From: Geopseudomonas aromaticivorans
GTDB taxonomy: Bacteria > Pseudomonadota > Gammaproteobacteria > Pseudomonadales > Pseudomonadaceae
DNA length: 64,000 nucleotides
NCBI RefSeq assembly: GCF_019097855.1
Contig: NZ_JAHRGL010000030.1
Coordinates: 266,997 to 330,996, forward strand
Reading direction: 5' to 3'
Part shown: positions 39,129 through 49,418 of the stretch, in pieces
Numbering within the stretch: position 1 is the stretch's first letter
Layout of the letters: each line of letters begins with the position of its first letter
Made by a program: the position numbers and the translations under genes
The notes under the pieces: generated by a model
Databases searched by the model: none
What the model was told of the DNA's origin: nothing
What the model saw: the letters and a program-made list of their open reading frames with translations, nothing else

Positions 39129-40022
39129 ATGCGGGCACTAGCTGACTTCGTCATGCGCGGCCGCCTGCAGGCTACCCTTGCGGTGGTCGTCGCAGCGGCG
39201 CTGCCCCTGCTGTTCTGGGTGAGCGCTGCGGCGGGCTCGCTGGTTCTGCTGCGGCGTGGTCTGAACGATGCCTTGGGGATCGTGCTCTGGGCGCTGTTGC
39301 CGACCTTGCTGTGGTGGTACTTCGGCGAACCGCGGCCGCTGCTGGTGTTGTCCGGCAGTCTGGCGTTGGCACTGGTACTGCGGGTCAGCGTCTCCTGGAC
39401 GCGGGTACTGCTGGCCAGCGTGCTGCTCGGCGTGCTGTATGGCGTGATCATCGATGCCGTGTTCGGCGAGGTGGTCAAGCGTAACGCTAGCGAGCTGCTC
39501 GAGCTGATGCCGCAGATGCTGGGCGAGAACTACCGGCAGATGACGGCAGACGAGAAGGTGCGGATCGGCGAGCTGCTGGCGCCGGTGCTGACAGGCCTGA
39601 TGGCCGGCCTGCTGCAACTGCTCAGCCTGCTCTGTGTGCTGCTGGGTCGTTACTGGCAGGCGTTGCTGTACAACCCGGGCGGTTTCGGTCGCGAGTTTCG
39701 CGCCGTCCGCCTGCCGGCACCGATGGCCGTGTCCTTGCTGGTGGGGATTTTCCTGCTGCCGGGACTGAGCATCGAGCTGGCCATGCTGACACCGTTGTGC
39801 AGTGTGCCGCTGGCGTTTGCCGGAGTGGCCCTGCTGCACGGGCTGGTGGCGCAGCAGCGGCTGGCGCGCTTCTGGCTGGTGGGTTTGTACGTCTCGCTGC
39901 TGTTGTTCATGCAGCTGGTGTATCCGTTGTTGGTCGTGTTGGCCGTTGTCGACAGTCTGTTTGATTTCCGTGGGCGCGCGGCGCGCGATGGCGCGAACGG
40001 GCCCACGGACGGTGAAGGTTAA
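39129..40022 (+). CDS. DUF2232 multi-pass membrane protein
   Basis: A 297-residue inner-membrane protein with about eight hydrophobic helices and short charged loops, matching the YybS/DUF2232 family. The longest non-membrane stretch (about residues 115-150, DAVFGEVVKRNASELLELMP) lies between helices. Its place between rpsR and rplI is, from memory, usual in Pseudomonas, and expression with ribosomal proteins is likely (34 bases after rpsR, 21 bases before rplI). Function unknown. Confidence 0.8.
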   Translation: MRALADFVMRGRLQATLAVVVAAALPLLFWVSAAAGSLVLLRRGLNDALGIVLWALLPTLLWWYFGEPRPLLVLSGSLALALVLRVSVSWTRVLLASVLLGVLYGVIIDAVFGEVVKRNASELLELMPQMLGENYRQMTADEKVRIGELLAPVLTGLMAGLLQLLSLLCVLLGRYWQALLYNPGGFGREFRAVRLPAPMAVSLLVGIFLLPGLSIELAMLTPLCSVPLAFAGVALLHGLVAQQRLARFWLVGLYVSLLLFMQLVYPLLVVLAVVDSLFDFRGRAARDGANGPTDGEG

Positions 40023-40043
40023 AAGTTAAGAGGTTAAAGCCAA

Positions 40044-40490
40044 ATGGAAATCATCCTGCTGGAAAAAATCGCCAACCTGGGCAACCTGGGCGACAAGGTT
40101 AACGTCAAGGCCGGTTACGGTCGCAACTACCTGCTGCCGCAGGGCAAGGCCACTGTGGCCAGCGCCGAGAACGTTGCGGCGTTCGAAGCCCGTCGTGCCG
40201 AGCTGGAAAAGCTGGCTGCCGAGAAGAAGGCCTACGCCGAATCCCGCGCTGCCCAGCTGGGCGAGCTGGAAGTCACCATCACCGCCACCGCTGGCGATGA
40301 AGGCAAGCTGTTCGGTTCGATCGGTACCCACGACATCGCCGACGCCCTGACCGCCTCCGGCGTTGAAGTGGCCAAGAGCGAAATCCGCCTGCCCAACGGT
40401 GCCATCCGTCAGGTCGGCGAATACGACGTAGCCGTGCACCTGCACAGCGACGTCGACGCCACCGTTCGCGTGGTGGTGGTGGCCGCCTAA
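40044..40490 (+). CDS. rplI: 50S ribosomal protein L9
   Basis: L9, 148 residues: N-terminal domain [19 protein letters not shown] with the signature [13 protein letters not shown], a long connecting helix and a C-terminal rRNA-binding domain. Last gene of the ribosomal operon, followed by an intrinsic terminator. Confidence 0.98.
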   Translation: MEIILLEKIANLGNLGDKVNVKAGYGRNYLLPQGKATVASAENVAAFEARRAELEKLAAEKKAYAESRAAQLGELEVTITATAGDEGKLFGSIGTHDIADALTASGVEVAKSEIRLPNGAIRQVGEYDVAVHLHSDVDATVRVVVVAA

Positions 40491-40537
40491 GGCTGCCATC
40501 GATGCCCGTGCATCCCAGATGCCGGGCAGCTAACATC

Positions 40538-40577
40538 GGGCACGCCCTGCACTCGCAGGCGTGCCCTTTGTCTTTCT
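40538..40577 (+). terminator. Intrinsic terminator of the rpsF-rplI operon
   Basis: GGGCACGCC (40538-40546) pairs with GGCGTGCCC (40558-40566), with TGC/GCA stacked inside after one bulged C, and a T-rich tract (TTTGTCTTTCT) follows. It ends 28 bases before the dnaB ATG. Confidence 0.85.
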
Positions 40578-40605
40578 GCAGTACGGTAAACACGGTAGCG
40601 AAGCG

Positions 40606-42000
40606 ATGAACGAGATCAGCGTCCCCGAACAGTACGATCTGGAGACCGCCGCCCTCAAGGTGCCGCCGCACTCCATCGAGGCCGAGCAGGCCGTGATCGG
40701 CGGCCTGATGCTGGACAACAACGCCTGGGAGCGGGTGCTGGACCTGGTGTCCGACGGCGACTTCTACCGCCACGATCATCGCCTGATCTTCCGCGCCATC
40801 TACAAGCTGGCCGAGCGCAACCAGCCGTTCGACGTGGTCACCCTGTCCGAGCAGCTGGACAAGGAAGGTCAACTGGCCCAGTCCGGCGGCCTGGCCTACC
40901 TCGGCGAGCTGGCGAAGAACACGCCGTCGGTGGCCAACATCAAGGCCTACGCGCAGATCATCCGCGAGCGCGCCACCCTGCGTCAGCTGATCGGCATCAG
41001 CAACGAGATCGGCGACAGCGCCTACAACCCGCAGGGGCGCGGTGCCGACGAGATTCTCGACGAGGCCGAGCGCAAGATCTTCCAGATCGCCGAGGCGCGG
41101 CCGAAGAGTGGCGGCCCGGTGGGCCTCAACGAGCTGCTGGCCAAGGCCATCGACCGTATCGACACTCTGTTCAACACCCACGAGGCGATTACCGGCATCT
41201 CCACCGGTTTCGCCGACCTGGATGACAAGACCAGCGGCCTGCAGCCTGGCGACCTGATCATCGTCGCTGGCCGTCCGTCGATGGGCAAGACCACCTTCGC
41301 CATGAACCTGGTGGAGAACGCCGTGCTGCGCAGCGACAAGGCGGTGATGGTGTACTCGCTGGAGATGCCAGGCGAATCGCTGGTGATGCGTATGCTGTCT
41401 TCGCTCGGGCGCATCGACCAGACCAAGGTGCGTTCCGGTCGCCTCGACGACGACGACTGGCCGCGGCTGACCTCGGCGGTCAACCTGCTCAACGAGCGCA
41501 AGCTGTTCATCGACGACACCGCCGGCATCACGCCCTCGGAAATGCGCGCGCGCACCCGTCGTCTGGTGCGCGAGCATGGCGAGCTGGCGCTGATCATGGT
41601 CGACTATCTGCAGCTGATGCAGATCGGCGGTTCGGGCGGCGAGAACCGCACCAACGAGATTTCCGAGATCTCCCGCTCGCTGAAGGGCCTGGCCAAGGAG
41701 TTCAACTGCCCGGTGATCGCCCTGTCGCAGCTCAACCGCTCGCTGGAGCAGCGGCCCAACAAGCGCCCGATCAACTCCGACCTGCGCGAGTCGGGCGCCA
41801 TCGAGCAGGACGCCGACGTGATCATGTTCGTCTACCGCGACGAGGTGTATCACCCGGAAACCGAGCACAAGGGCGTCGCCGAGATCATCATCGGCAAGCA
41901 GCGGAACGGCCCGATCGGCACCGTGCGCCTGGCCTTCCTCGGCAAGTACACACGCTTCGAGAACCTGGCGCCGGGGATGTACAACTTCGAGGACGAATGA
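40606..42000 (+). CDS. dnaB: Replicative DNA helicase DnaB
   Basis: Hexameric 5'-3' fork helicase, 464 residues: N-terminal primase-interacting domain (PHSIEAEQAVIGGLMLDN), linker helix, and RecA-like motor with Walker A GRPSMGKTTFA (Lys near 228), Walker B LIMVDYLQLM and the arginine-finger region. No intein interrupts the Walker A or other motifs. The ATG before NEISVPEQYDLE is the family start; an in-frame ATG 45 bases upstream overlaps the rplI terminator. Confidence 0.98.
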   Translation: MNEISVPEQYDLETAALKVPPHSIEAEQAVIGGLMLDNNAWERVLDLVSDGDFYRHDHRLIFRAIYKLAERNQPFDVVTLSEQLDKEGQLAQSGGLAYLGELAKNTPSVANIKAYAQIIRERATLRQLIGISNEIGDSAYNPQGRGADEILDEAERKIFQIAEARPKSGGPVGLNELLAKAIDRIDTLFNTHEAITGISTGFADLDDKTSGLQPGDLIIVAGRPSMGKTTFAMNLVENAVLRSDKAVMVYSLEMPGESLVMRMLSSLGRIDQTKVRSGRLDDDDWPRLTSAVNLLNERKLFIDDTAGITPSEMRARTRRLVREHGELALIMVDYLQLMQIGGSGGENRTNEISEISRSLKGLAKEFNCPVIALSQLNRSLEQRPNKRPINSDLRESGAIEQDADVIMFVYRDEVYHPETEHKGVAEIIIGKQRNGPIGTVRLAFLGKYTRFENLAPGMYNFEDE

Positions 42001-42023
42001 TCGCGCATCCATCGCTCGATCAA

Positions 42024-42065
42024 GGAAAACGGGCGCCCAGCGGGTAAGATGGGCGCCCGTTTTCC
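42024..42065 (+). terminator. Terminator between dnaB and alr
   Basis: GGAAAACGGGCGCCCA (42024-42039) pairs perfectly over 16 bases with TGGGCGCCCGTTTTCC (42050-42065), loop of 10 bases. The A/T ends make it work in either direction. alr starts only 20 bases later; TAAGAT at the loop edge (42045-42050) could be a -10 box for alr, without a clear -35. Confidence 0.8.
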
Positions 42066-42084
42066 GTTTCGAGGCCGAACCGTC

Positions 42085-43158
42085 ATGCGCCCGCTGGTTG
42101 CCACCATCGATCTGTCCGCCATTCGCCACAACTACCTGCTGGCCAAGGCCTGTGCGCCGGAGCGGCTGGCCTTTGCGGTGGTCAAGGCCAACGCCTACGG
42201 CCACGGCGCGCGCGAGGTGGTCAGTGCCCTGCCGGAGGCCGACGGTTTCATCGTCGCCTGTCTGGAGGAGGCTGGCGAGGTGCGCGCCCTGCACGGCAAG
42301 GCGCGCGTGCTGCTGCTGCAGGGCTGCTTCGAGGCGAAGGAGTATCTGATGGCGGCGCAGCTGGCGCTGGACGTGGTGGTGCAGAGTCGCGAGCAGGCCG
42401 AGGCGCTGCTCGGCAGCACGCTGAATCGCCCGCTGAACGTCTGGCTCAAGCTGGATTCCGGCATGCATCGCCTGGGTTTTGCGGCTGAGGAGCTGCGCGC
42501 CTGGCATGCGCGCCTGGCCGCTGCCGAGCAGGTGGCCGAGCTCAACCTGATCAGCCACTTCGCCTGTGCCGACCAGCCCGAACACCCGCTCAACCGGATT
42601 CAGCTGGACTGCTACCGCAGCTTGGACGACCTGGCGTTCGACTGCCGCTCGCTGGCCAACTCGGCTGCCATCCTCACCCGCCCCGGGGCGCATATGGACT
42701 GGTTGCGACCAGGCATCATGCTCTATGGCGCCAGCCCGTTCGCCGATCGCCCGGCCGCCGAGCTGGGCCTCAAGCCGGCGATGACCCTCGGCGGCAGCCT
42801 GATCGCCGTGCGCGAGGTGCCGGCCGGCGACAGCGTCGGCTACGGCGCCAGCTGGGTTGCCGCGCGGCCGACGCGCATCGGCACCATCAGCTGCGGCTAT
42901 GCCGACGGCTACCCGCGCAGCGCGCCGGCGGGCACGCCGGTACTGGTCTGCGGCCAGCGCGTGCCGCTGGTCGGTCGCGTTTCCATGGACATGCTGACGG
43001 TGGATCTCTCGGCGGTGCCCGAGGCGCAGGTCGGCTCGCCGGTGGAGCTGTGGGGTGCCCAACTGCCGGTGGACGAGGTGGCTGGCGCCTGCGGCACCAT
43101 CGGTTACGAGCTGCTGAGCAAGGTCACCGCACGGGTGCCGCGCCGGCACCGCTACTGA
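42085..43158 (+). CDS. alr: Alanine racemase
   Basis: PLP enzyme making D-alanine for peptidoglycan, 357 residues. The PLP lysine is K34 in VVKANAYGHG; the second catalytic tyrosine is in the VGYGASW block, and the C-terminal beta domain carries VGRVSMDML. The ATG before RPLVATIDLSA is the family start. Pseudomonas usually has both alr next to dnaB and a catabolic dadX elsewhere. Confidence 0.96.
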   Translation: MRPLVATIDLSAIRHNYLLAKACAPERLAFAVVKANAYGHGAREVVSALPEADGFIVACLEEAGEVRALHGKARVLLLQGCFEAKEYLMAAQLALDVVVQSREQAEALLGSTLNRPLNVWLKLDSGMHRLGFAAEELRAWHARLAAAEQVAELNLISHFACADQPEHPLNRIQLDCYRSLDDLAFDCRSLANSAAILTRPGAHMDWLRPGIMLYGASPFADRPAAELGLKPAMTLGGSLIAVREVPAGDSVGYGASWVAARPTRIGTISCGYADGYPRSAPAGTPVLVCGQRVPLVGRVSMDMLTVDLSAVPEAQVGSPVELWGAQLPVDEVAGACGTIGYELLSKVTARVPRRHRY

Positions 43159-43220
43159 GTTCGCCTCGCACCTGGGTGGACAGCGGCGCCACCTTGTCCA
43201 CCGCTCCGGCGATGTGTCGT

Positions 43221-43250
43221 GGTGGAAAGTCGCTGCGCGAATATTCCACC
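43221..43250. repeat. Palindromic intergenic repeat, copy 2
   Basis: GGTGGAA (43221-43227) pairs with TTCCACC (43244-43250), with CGC/GCG inside around TGC, in the 198-base alr-ygiQ gap. The sequence is a diverged version of the palindrome at 18155-18195: same arms (GGTRGAAA and TTCYACCCT) and the same CGCTGCGCG centre. Confidence 0.6.
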
Positions 43251-43356
43251 CTGCGGCGTGCGGCGCAATCCCGACCCCGGGCGTCGGACTTGCTCACTTT
43301 TTGTGCTATCCTCCGCGCCCGCGCCAACCCCCTCCCGAGATTTCCTGGTCACCGCC

Positions 43357-45639
<2,283 letters not shown>

Positions 45640-45645
45640 GTAGAG

Positions 45646-45672
45646 CCACCAGCCCGCGCCGCGGGCTCGGTG
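45646..45672. terminator. Hairpin after ygiQ
   Basis: CCACC-AGCCCGC pairs with GCGGGCT-C-GGTGG over a GCC loop in the 97-base gap between ygiQ and the leftward hemerythrin-like gene. No T-run, but the position between convergent genes suits a terminator. Confidence 0.5.
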
Positions 45673-45736
45673 GTCAGGGCGAAACGGAACTAAGCAGAAT
45701 CGCTGCCGCCATCGGCGGGCGGCAGCGACGGCGGTC

Positions 45737-46123
45737 TCAGTGCAGGACGGCGTGGTGCGGGGTGCCTGCGCAGTGCAGGGTCAGCCAGTCCTGCAGGCGC
45801 TGCAGCAGTTGCGGGCCAACGCTGTCGCCGCACTCGTGGCGCTTGATCAGTTCGAGCACCTCCATGCACAGCTCGTTATGTTCGGCGCGATGAGCGGCGT
45901 CGACCGGGCTGCCCAGGGCAAGAAAGGCTTCTTCCTCGCTGACGATGGATTGCAGCAGGCCGCTCAGCAGGTGGGTCAGGCACTCGCCGACCGCGTCCAG
46001 GGAGTCCTTCAGTGGCAGGTGTGCGCTGAGGGTATCGGCCAGCTCGCTGAGCCAGCAGCGCTGTGCCTCGATGACGGCAATGCCCTTCAGGTCTTGGGAT
46101 TTCCAGGGAGTGAATCCAGTCAT
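45737..46123 (-). CDS. Degenerate bacteriohemerythrin-like protein
   Basis: A 128-residue protein with the four-helix layout of bacteriohemerythrin. The second half matches well: SEEEAFLALGSPVDAAHRAEHNEL and LQDWLTLHCAGT align with the HFxxEE, HxxEH and WLxxH blocks. Of the seven expected iron ligands, Glu63, His78, His82 and His117 are present. The first His is Arg22, the His before the Glu is Ser59, and the final Asp is Pro122. It probably cannot hold a normal di-iron O2 site. The ATG at 46123 has AAGAAGG upstream. Single gene, convergent with ygiQ. Confidence 0.65.
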   Translation of the reverse strand: MTGFTPWKSQDLKGIAVIEAQRCWLSELADTLSAHLPLKDSLDAVGECLTHLLSGLLQSIVSEEEAFLALGSPVDAAHRAEHNELCMEVLELIKRHECGDSVGPQLLQRLQDWLTLHCAGTPHHAVLH

Positions 46124-46244
46124 AACGTGTCCCTTCTTCAAGCATCCGGCATGGATGCGCCGCTGTGCTCGCGGCTTGGTTGGTCAAATTCGTATTGCGC
46201 GGCACGGTAACAACGGATTGTTACAGCCCGGTGATAAGCGTGTC

Positions 46245-46892
46245 TCAACGCCCCAGGCGACGCAGTTCGTCCGACTCGACGATGCGTGTACCGCTGCGTT
46301 CTTCCAGCGCCAGACGCCAGAGCGCGCGAGCCAGTAGGCATACCGGGACTCCGCGCCATTTTCCAAGCAAGATACGCGCCATCGGCGCGGCGACCTGTTC
46401 GATCAGGCGCTGCTCGCGGCGTTGGCCGAGCAGCAGGGAGGGACGGGCGATGGTCAGTTGCGGCCAGTCCTGCGCCTTGAGGGCTTCTTCCATCTCGCCC
46501 TTGATCCGGCTGTAGAACACCCGCGACTGCGGGTCGGCGCCCAGCGCGCTGAGCACCAGGAAGTGGCGCGCGCCCAGTTCGCGGGCGCGTTGGGCGCAGG
46601 CGATCACCAGGTCGCGGTCGATGGCGGTGAAGGCGCTTTCGGAGCCGGCCTGGCGCAGGGTCGTGCCGAGGCAGCAGAAGGCGGTATCCACGGGTCCCGT
46701 CAGTTTTGGCAGGACATCCGCGGCATCGCCGTAGGGGTTTTCCAGATGCGGGTGGGCCGCCAGGGGGCGTCGACTGGGCGCCAGCACGCGCTTGACGGTG
46801 GGTTCGTTGAGTACGCGATCAAGCAGGTGCTCGCCGGTCAGGCCGCTGGCGCCGAAGATAAGCAGATTGCGGGGGCTGTTGGAGTGCGGCAT
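46245..46892 (-). CDS. NAD(P)-binding Rossmann protein (HTATIP2/epimerase-like)
   Basis: A 215-residue short-chain-reductase-like protein. The N-terminal dinucleotide motif is [15 protein letters not shown], followed by [14 protein letters not shown] and the [28 protein letters not shown] block, in which Tyr and Lys occupy the YxxxK catalytic positions (Y-S-R-I-K). It is close to the HTATIP2-like oxidoreductases of Pseudomonas. The ATG at 46892 is taken; an ATG four codons upstream has no spaced ribosome site. Substrate unknown. Divergent from lrgA. Confidence 0.8.
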   Translation of the reverse strand: MPHSNSPRNLLIFGASGLTGEHLLDRVLNEPTVKRVLAPSRRPLAAHPHLENPYGDAADVLPKLTGPVDTAFCCLGTTLRQAGSESAFTAIDRDLVIACAQRARELGARHFLVLSALGADPQSRVFYSRIKGEMEEALKAQDWPQLTIARPSLLLGQRREQRLIEQVAAPMARILLGKWRGVPVCLLARALWRLALEERSGTRIVESDELRRLGR

Positions 46893-46995
46893 GGCTGCGA
46901 TCATCCTGGTGCGGCGCCGGTGGTTACCAGTCTAGATCAGCATGTGCGGCGCGCGGTGGTCAAGCAGGCTGGGGTGTAATTGCTGGGCTCGTCCC

Positions 46996-47001
46996 TATAA
47001 T
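46996..47001 (+). promoter_or_regulatory. -10 element of lrgAB
   Basis: A perfect TATAAT 33 bases before the lrgA ATG, with GGGAGGGG as ribosome site. No good -35 is seen, so an activator may be needed. Confidence 0.45.
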
Positions 47002-47028
47002 GCACTCAAGTTCTTGGGAGGGGTTGTG

Positions 47029-47394
47029 ATGCTGTTGCGAGGAATCACCTGGCTGGTGTTGTTCCAGCTGCTGGGCACGGGGTTGAACGTGCTGTTGCTG
47101 CCGATGTTGCCGGGACCGATCATCGGCATGTTGCTGCTGTTCGCCTTCCTGGTGTGGCGTGGCGAGGTGCCGGCGCCAATCGGCGAGGCAGGCGGTGCGT
47201 TGCTGCGCTACCTGCCGCTGCTACTGGTGCCGCCGGCAGTGGGGGTGATGGCCTATGCCGAGGCGATTGCCGCCGATTTCTGGGCGCTGGCCGGCACCTT
47301 GGTGCTGTCGACGCTGCTGGCCATGCTGTTTGCCGGCTGGCTGATGCAGAGGCTGATCGACCGCCAGCGGCGACGCGCGGAGGGCGGGGCATGA
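47029..47394 (+). CDS. lrgA: LrgA/CidA-family holin-like protein
   Basis: A 121-residue inner-membrane protein with four hydrophobic helices and the family motif LPGPIIGMLLLFAFL. CidA/LrgA proteins are holin-like and are linked to autolysis control and to export of small metabolites with LrgB partners. The gene overlaps lrgB by 4 bases (ATGA). Whether it acts as a Cid or Lrg type cannot be told. Confidence 0.9.
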   Translation: MLLRGITWLVLFQLLGTGLNVLLLPMLPGPIIGMLLLFAFLVWRGEVPAPIGEAGGALLRYLPLLLVPPAVGVMAYAEAIAADFWALAGTLVLSTLLAMLFAGWLMQRLIDRQRRRAEGGA

Positions 47395-48107
47395 GTGGTA
47401 CTTTGACGGCCGCCCTGCAGGCGATTCTCGACCATCCGCTGTTCGGCTTCGGCATCACCCTCGGCGCCTACCAACTGGCCCTGGCGCTGTTCGAGCGCAC
47501 CCGCTGGGTGTTCCTGCAGCCGGTGCTGCTGTCGATGGGCCTGGTGGTCGGTGTGCTGCTGCTGTGCGGCATCGACTACGCCAAATACCGCGCCAGCGTG
47601 AACATGCTTTCGGTGTTCCTCGGTCCGGCCACGGTGGCGCTGGCGGTGCCGCTGTTCCTCAACCTCAGGCGCATCCGTCAGTTGCTCTGGCCGGTCCTGC
47701 TGACCCTGGCGCTGGCCGGCAGCCTGGCCACCGCGCTGGGCATCGGTTTCGCCTGGCTGTTCGGCGCCGACCATGTGATGCAGATGACCGTGCTGCCCAA
47801 GTCGGTGACCTCGCCGATCGCCATGCTGATCGCCGAGCAGCTCGGCGGCATCGCCGCGCTGGCGGCGGTATTCGTGCTGATCGTGGGGGTGATTGGCGCG
47901 ATCTGCGGTCCCGGGCTGTTGACTCGCATCGGCGTGCACAGCCCGGCGGCGCGCGGCATGGCGCTGGGGATAACCGCTCATGCGGTGGGGACCGCCCAGG
48001 CTCTGCAGGAGGGCGAGGAAACCGGCGCCTTCTCGGCGCTGGCGATGAGCCTGATGGGGGGCGCGACGGCGATCCTGCTGCCGCTGGTGGTGGCGCTGGT
48101 AGCCTGA
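47391..48107 (+). CDS. lrgB: LrgB/CidB-family membrane protein
   Basis: A 238-residue multi-pass membrane protein with the LrgB signatures FLGPATVALAVPL, LPKSVTSPIAM and GITAHAVGTAQAL. It is the partner of the upstream LrgA. Its TGA stop directly abuts the stop of the convergent DedA-PAP2 gene (TGATCA), leaving no intergenic space. Confidence 0.92.
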   Translation: MSGTLTAALQAILDHPLFGFGITLGAYQLALALFERTRWVFLQPVLLSMGLVVGVLLLCGIDYAKYRASVNMLSVFLGPATVALAVPLFLNLRRIRQLLWPVLLTLALAGSLATALGIGFAWLFGADHVMQMTVLPKSVTSPIAMLIAEQLGGIAALAAVFVLIVGVIGAICGPGLLTRIGVHSPAARGMALGITAHAVGTAQALQEGEETGAFSALAMSLMGGATAILLPLVVALVA

Positions 48108-49418
48108 TCAGTAGCGGTACAGCGCGCTGCCGTCGACCGCCAGCCAGCCGAGCAGGCCGAGGAGCAACAGGCCGGGCGCCAGCCACCACCACAGGCGCGG
48201 ACCGGGGGCGGCCAGCGGACCGTGCCGCTGCACCAGGGCCAGGCTGGTGGCGCAGACGCTGCCGGCCAGCAGGCCGCCGGCGATCACGTCGGTCGGCCAG
48301 TGCACGCCGAGATACACCCGCGACAGGGCGATGGCTGCGGCCGGCAGGCCAGCCAGTAGCAGCCAGGCCAGGCGGCTGCGCGCGGCGGCGCCGCGACCGG
48401 CCAGCACGCCGAGGGTCAGGCACAGGGCGAAGGCGGCCGAGCTGTGGGCGCTGGGCAGACTGAAGCTGTCCAGCGGCTGCAGCAGGATATCCGGGCGGCT
48501 GCGGCCGATCAGCTGCTTGAGGCCCAGAGTGGTCAGCGCGGTGCCGGTCAGGGTCAGGGCGGCGAAGGTCAGCGCGCGCCACTGGCGCTGCAGCGCCAGC
48601 AGCAGGCCGAGCAGCGCGCCGGCGAACACCTGGATGTTGCTGTTGCCCAGGAGGGTCAGTTGCGCCATCAGGCGGTCGAGGTTGGGGGTGCGCAGCTGCT
48701 GCAGCACGTCGAGCAGCGCCTGGTCGAGTACTGCGAAGTGGCGCCAGCCAACGGACAGGGCGAGCAGCACCAGTGCGCTGAGTGTGCCGGCCAGCGCCGC
48801 CGCCAGTCGCCGCTCGCGCAGGCTGGCGTGGGCGATCAGGCCGAGCACTACGGCCAGGGCGCCGAACAGTAGCCCGGCCTGCCACCAGAAGCCCTCCGGC
48901 AGGGGCAGGCGCAGGGCGGCACCGGTGGTCCAGCCGGGCAGCAGGTAGGCCAGCGCCCAGCCGGCGGCGGCCAGCAGGCTCACTCCGATGAAGCGCGGCA
49001 GCGGCATGTCGAGCATGCCGGCCACGGTCGGCAGCATCGGCCGCAGCGGGCCGATGAAGCGGCCGATCAGCAGGCTGGCCACGCCGTAGCGCTGGAAATA
49101 GAACTCGGCCTGGGCCAGCCACTCCGGGTGCTGGCGCAGGAGCGGCAGGCGGCGGATGTCCTGGTGGAAGCGCCGGCCGAGGGCGTAGGACAGGCCGTCG
49201 CCGAGCAGGCCGCCGGCGTAGCCGAGCAGCAGGGTCTGCCACAGGGGGAGGGCGCCGCTGCCGGCCAGGGCGGCGACGGCGAATAACACCACGGTGCCCG
49301 GCACGATGATGCCGACGATGGTCAGGCATTCGATGCAGGCGATCAGGAAGATCGCCAGGCCCAGCCATTCGGGGTGGGCGCCCAGCCAGGCAGTCAGGGT
49401 GGCGAGCCACTGGCTCAT
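48108..49418 (-). CDS. DedA-PAP2 fusion membrane protein
   Basis: A 436-residue protein. The N-terminal half (about 1-200) is a DedA/SNARE-associated domain (ECLTIVGIIVPGT; GDGLSYALGRRFH; GRFIGPLRPMLPTVAGM), and the C-terminal half (about 225-400) is a PAP2 phosphatase with KQLIGRSRP, PSAHS and SRVYLGVHWPTDV, all three catalytic motifs intact. DedA proteins include undecaprenyl-phosphate and lipid flippases, so pairing with a PAP2 phosphatase suggests recycling of a lipid pyrophosphate carrier; this is inference. The start overlaps the mpg stop by 3-4 bases. Confidence 0.9.
   Translation of the reverse strand: MSQWLATLTAWLGAHPEWLGLAIFLIACIECLTIVGIIVPGTVVLFAVAALAGSGALPLWQTLLLGYAGGLLGDGLSYALGRRFHQDIRRLPLLRQHPEWLAQAEFYFQRYGVASLLIGRFIGPLRPMLPTVAGMLDMPLPRFIGVSLLAAAGWALAYLLPGWTTGAALRLPLPEGFWWQAGLLFGALAVVLGLIAHASLRERRLAAALAGTLSALVLLALSVGWRHFAVLDQALLDVLQQLRTPNLDRLMAQLTLLGNSNIQVFAGALLGLLLALQRQWRALTFAALTLTGTALTTLGLKQLIGRSRPDILLQPLDSFSLPSAHSSAAFALCLTLGVLAGRGAAARSRLAWLLLAGLPAAAIALSRVYLGVHWPTDVIAGGLLAGSVCATSLALVQRHGPLAAPGPRLWWWLAPGLLLLGLLGWLAVDGSALYRY

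Noticed and set aside
40606-42000. Intein in dnaB, a known insertion site
   Set aside because: The protein is 464 residues with continuous Walker A and B motifs.
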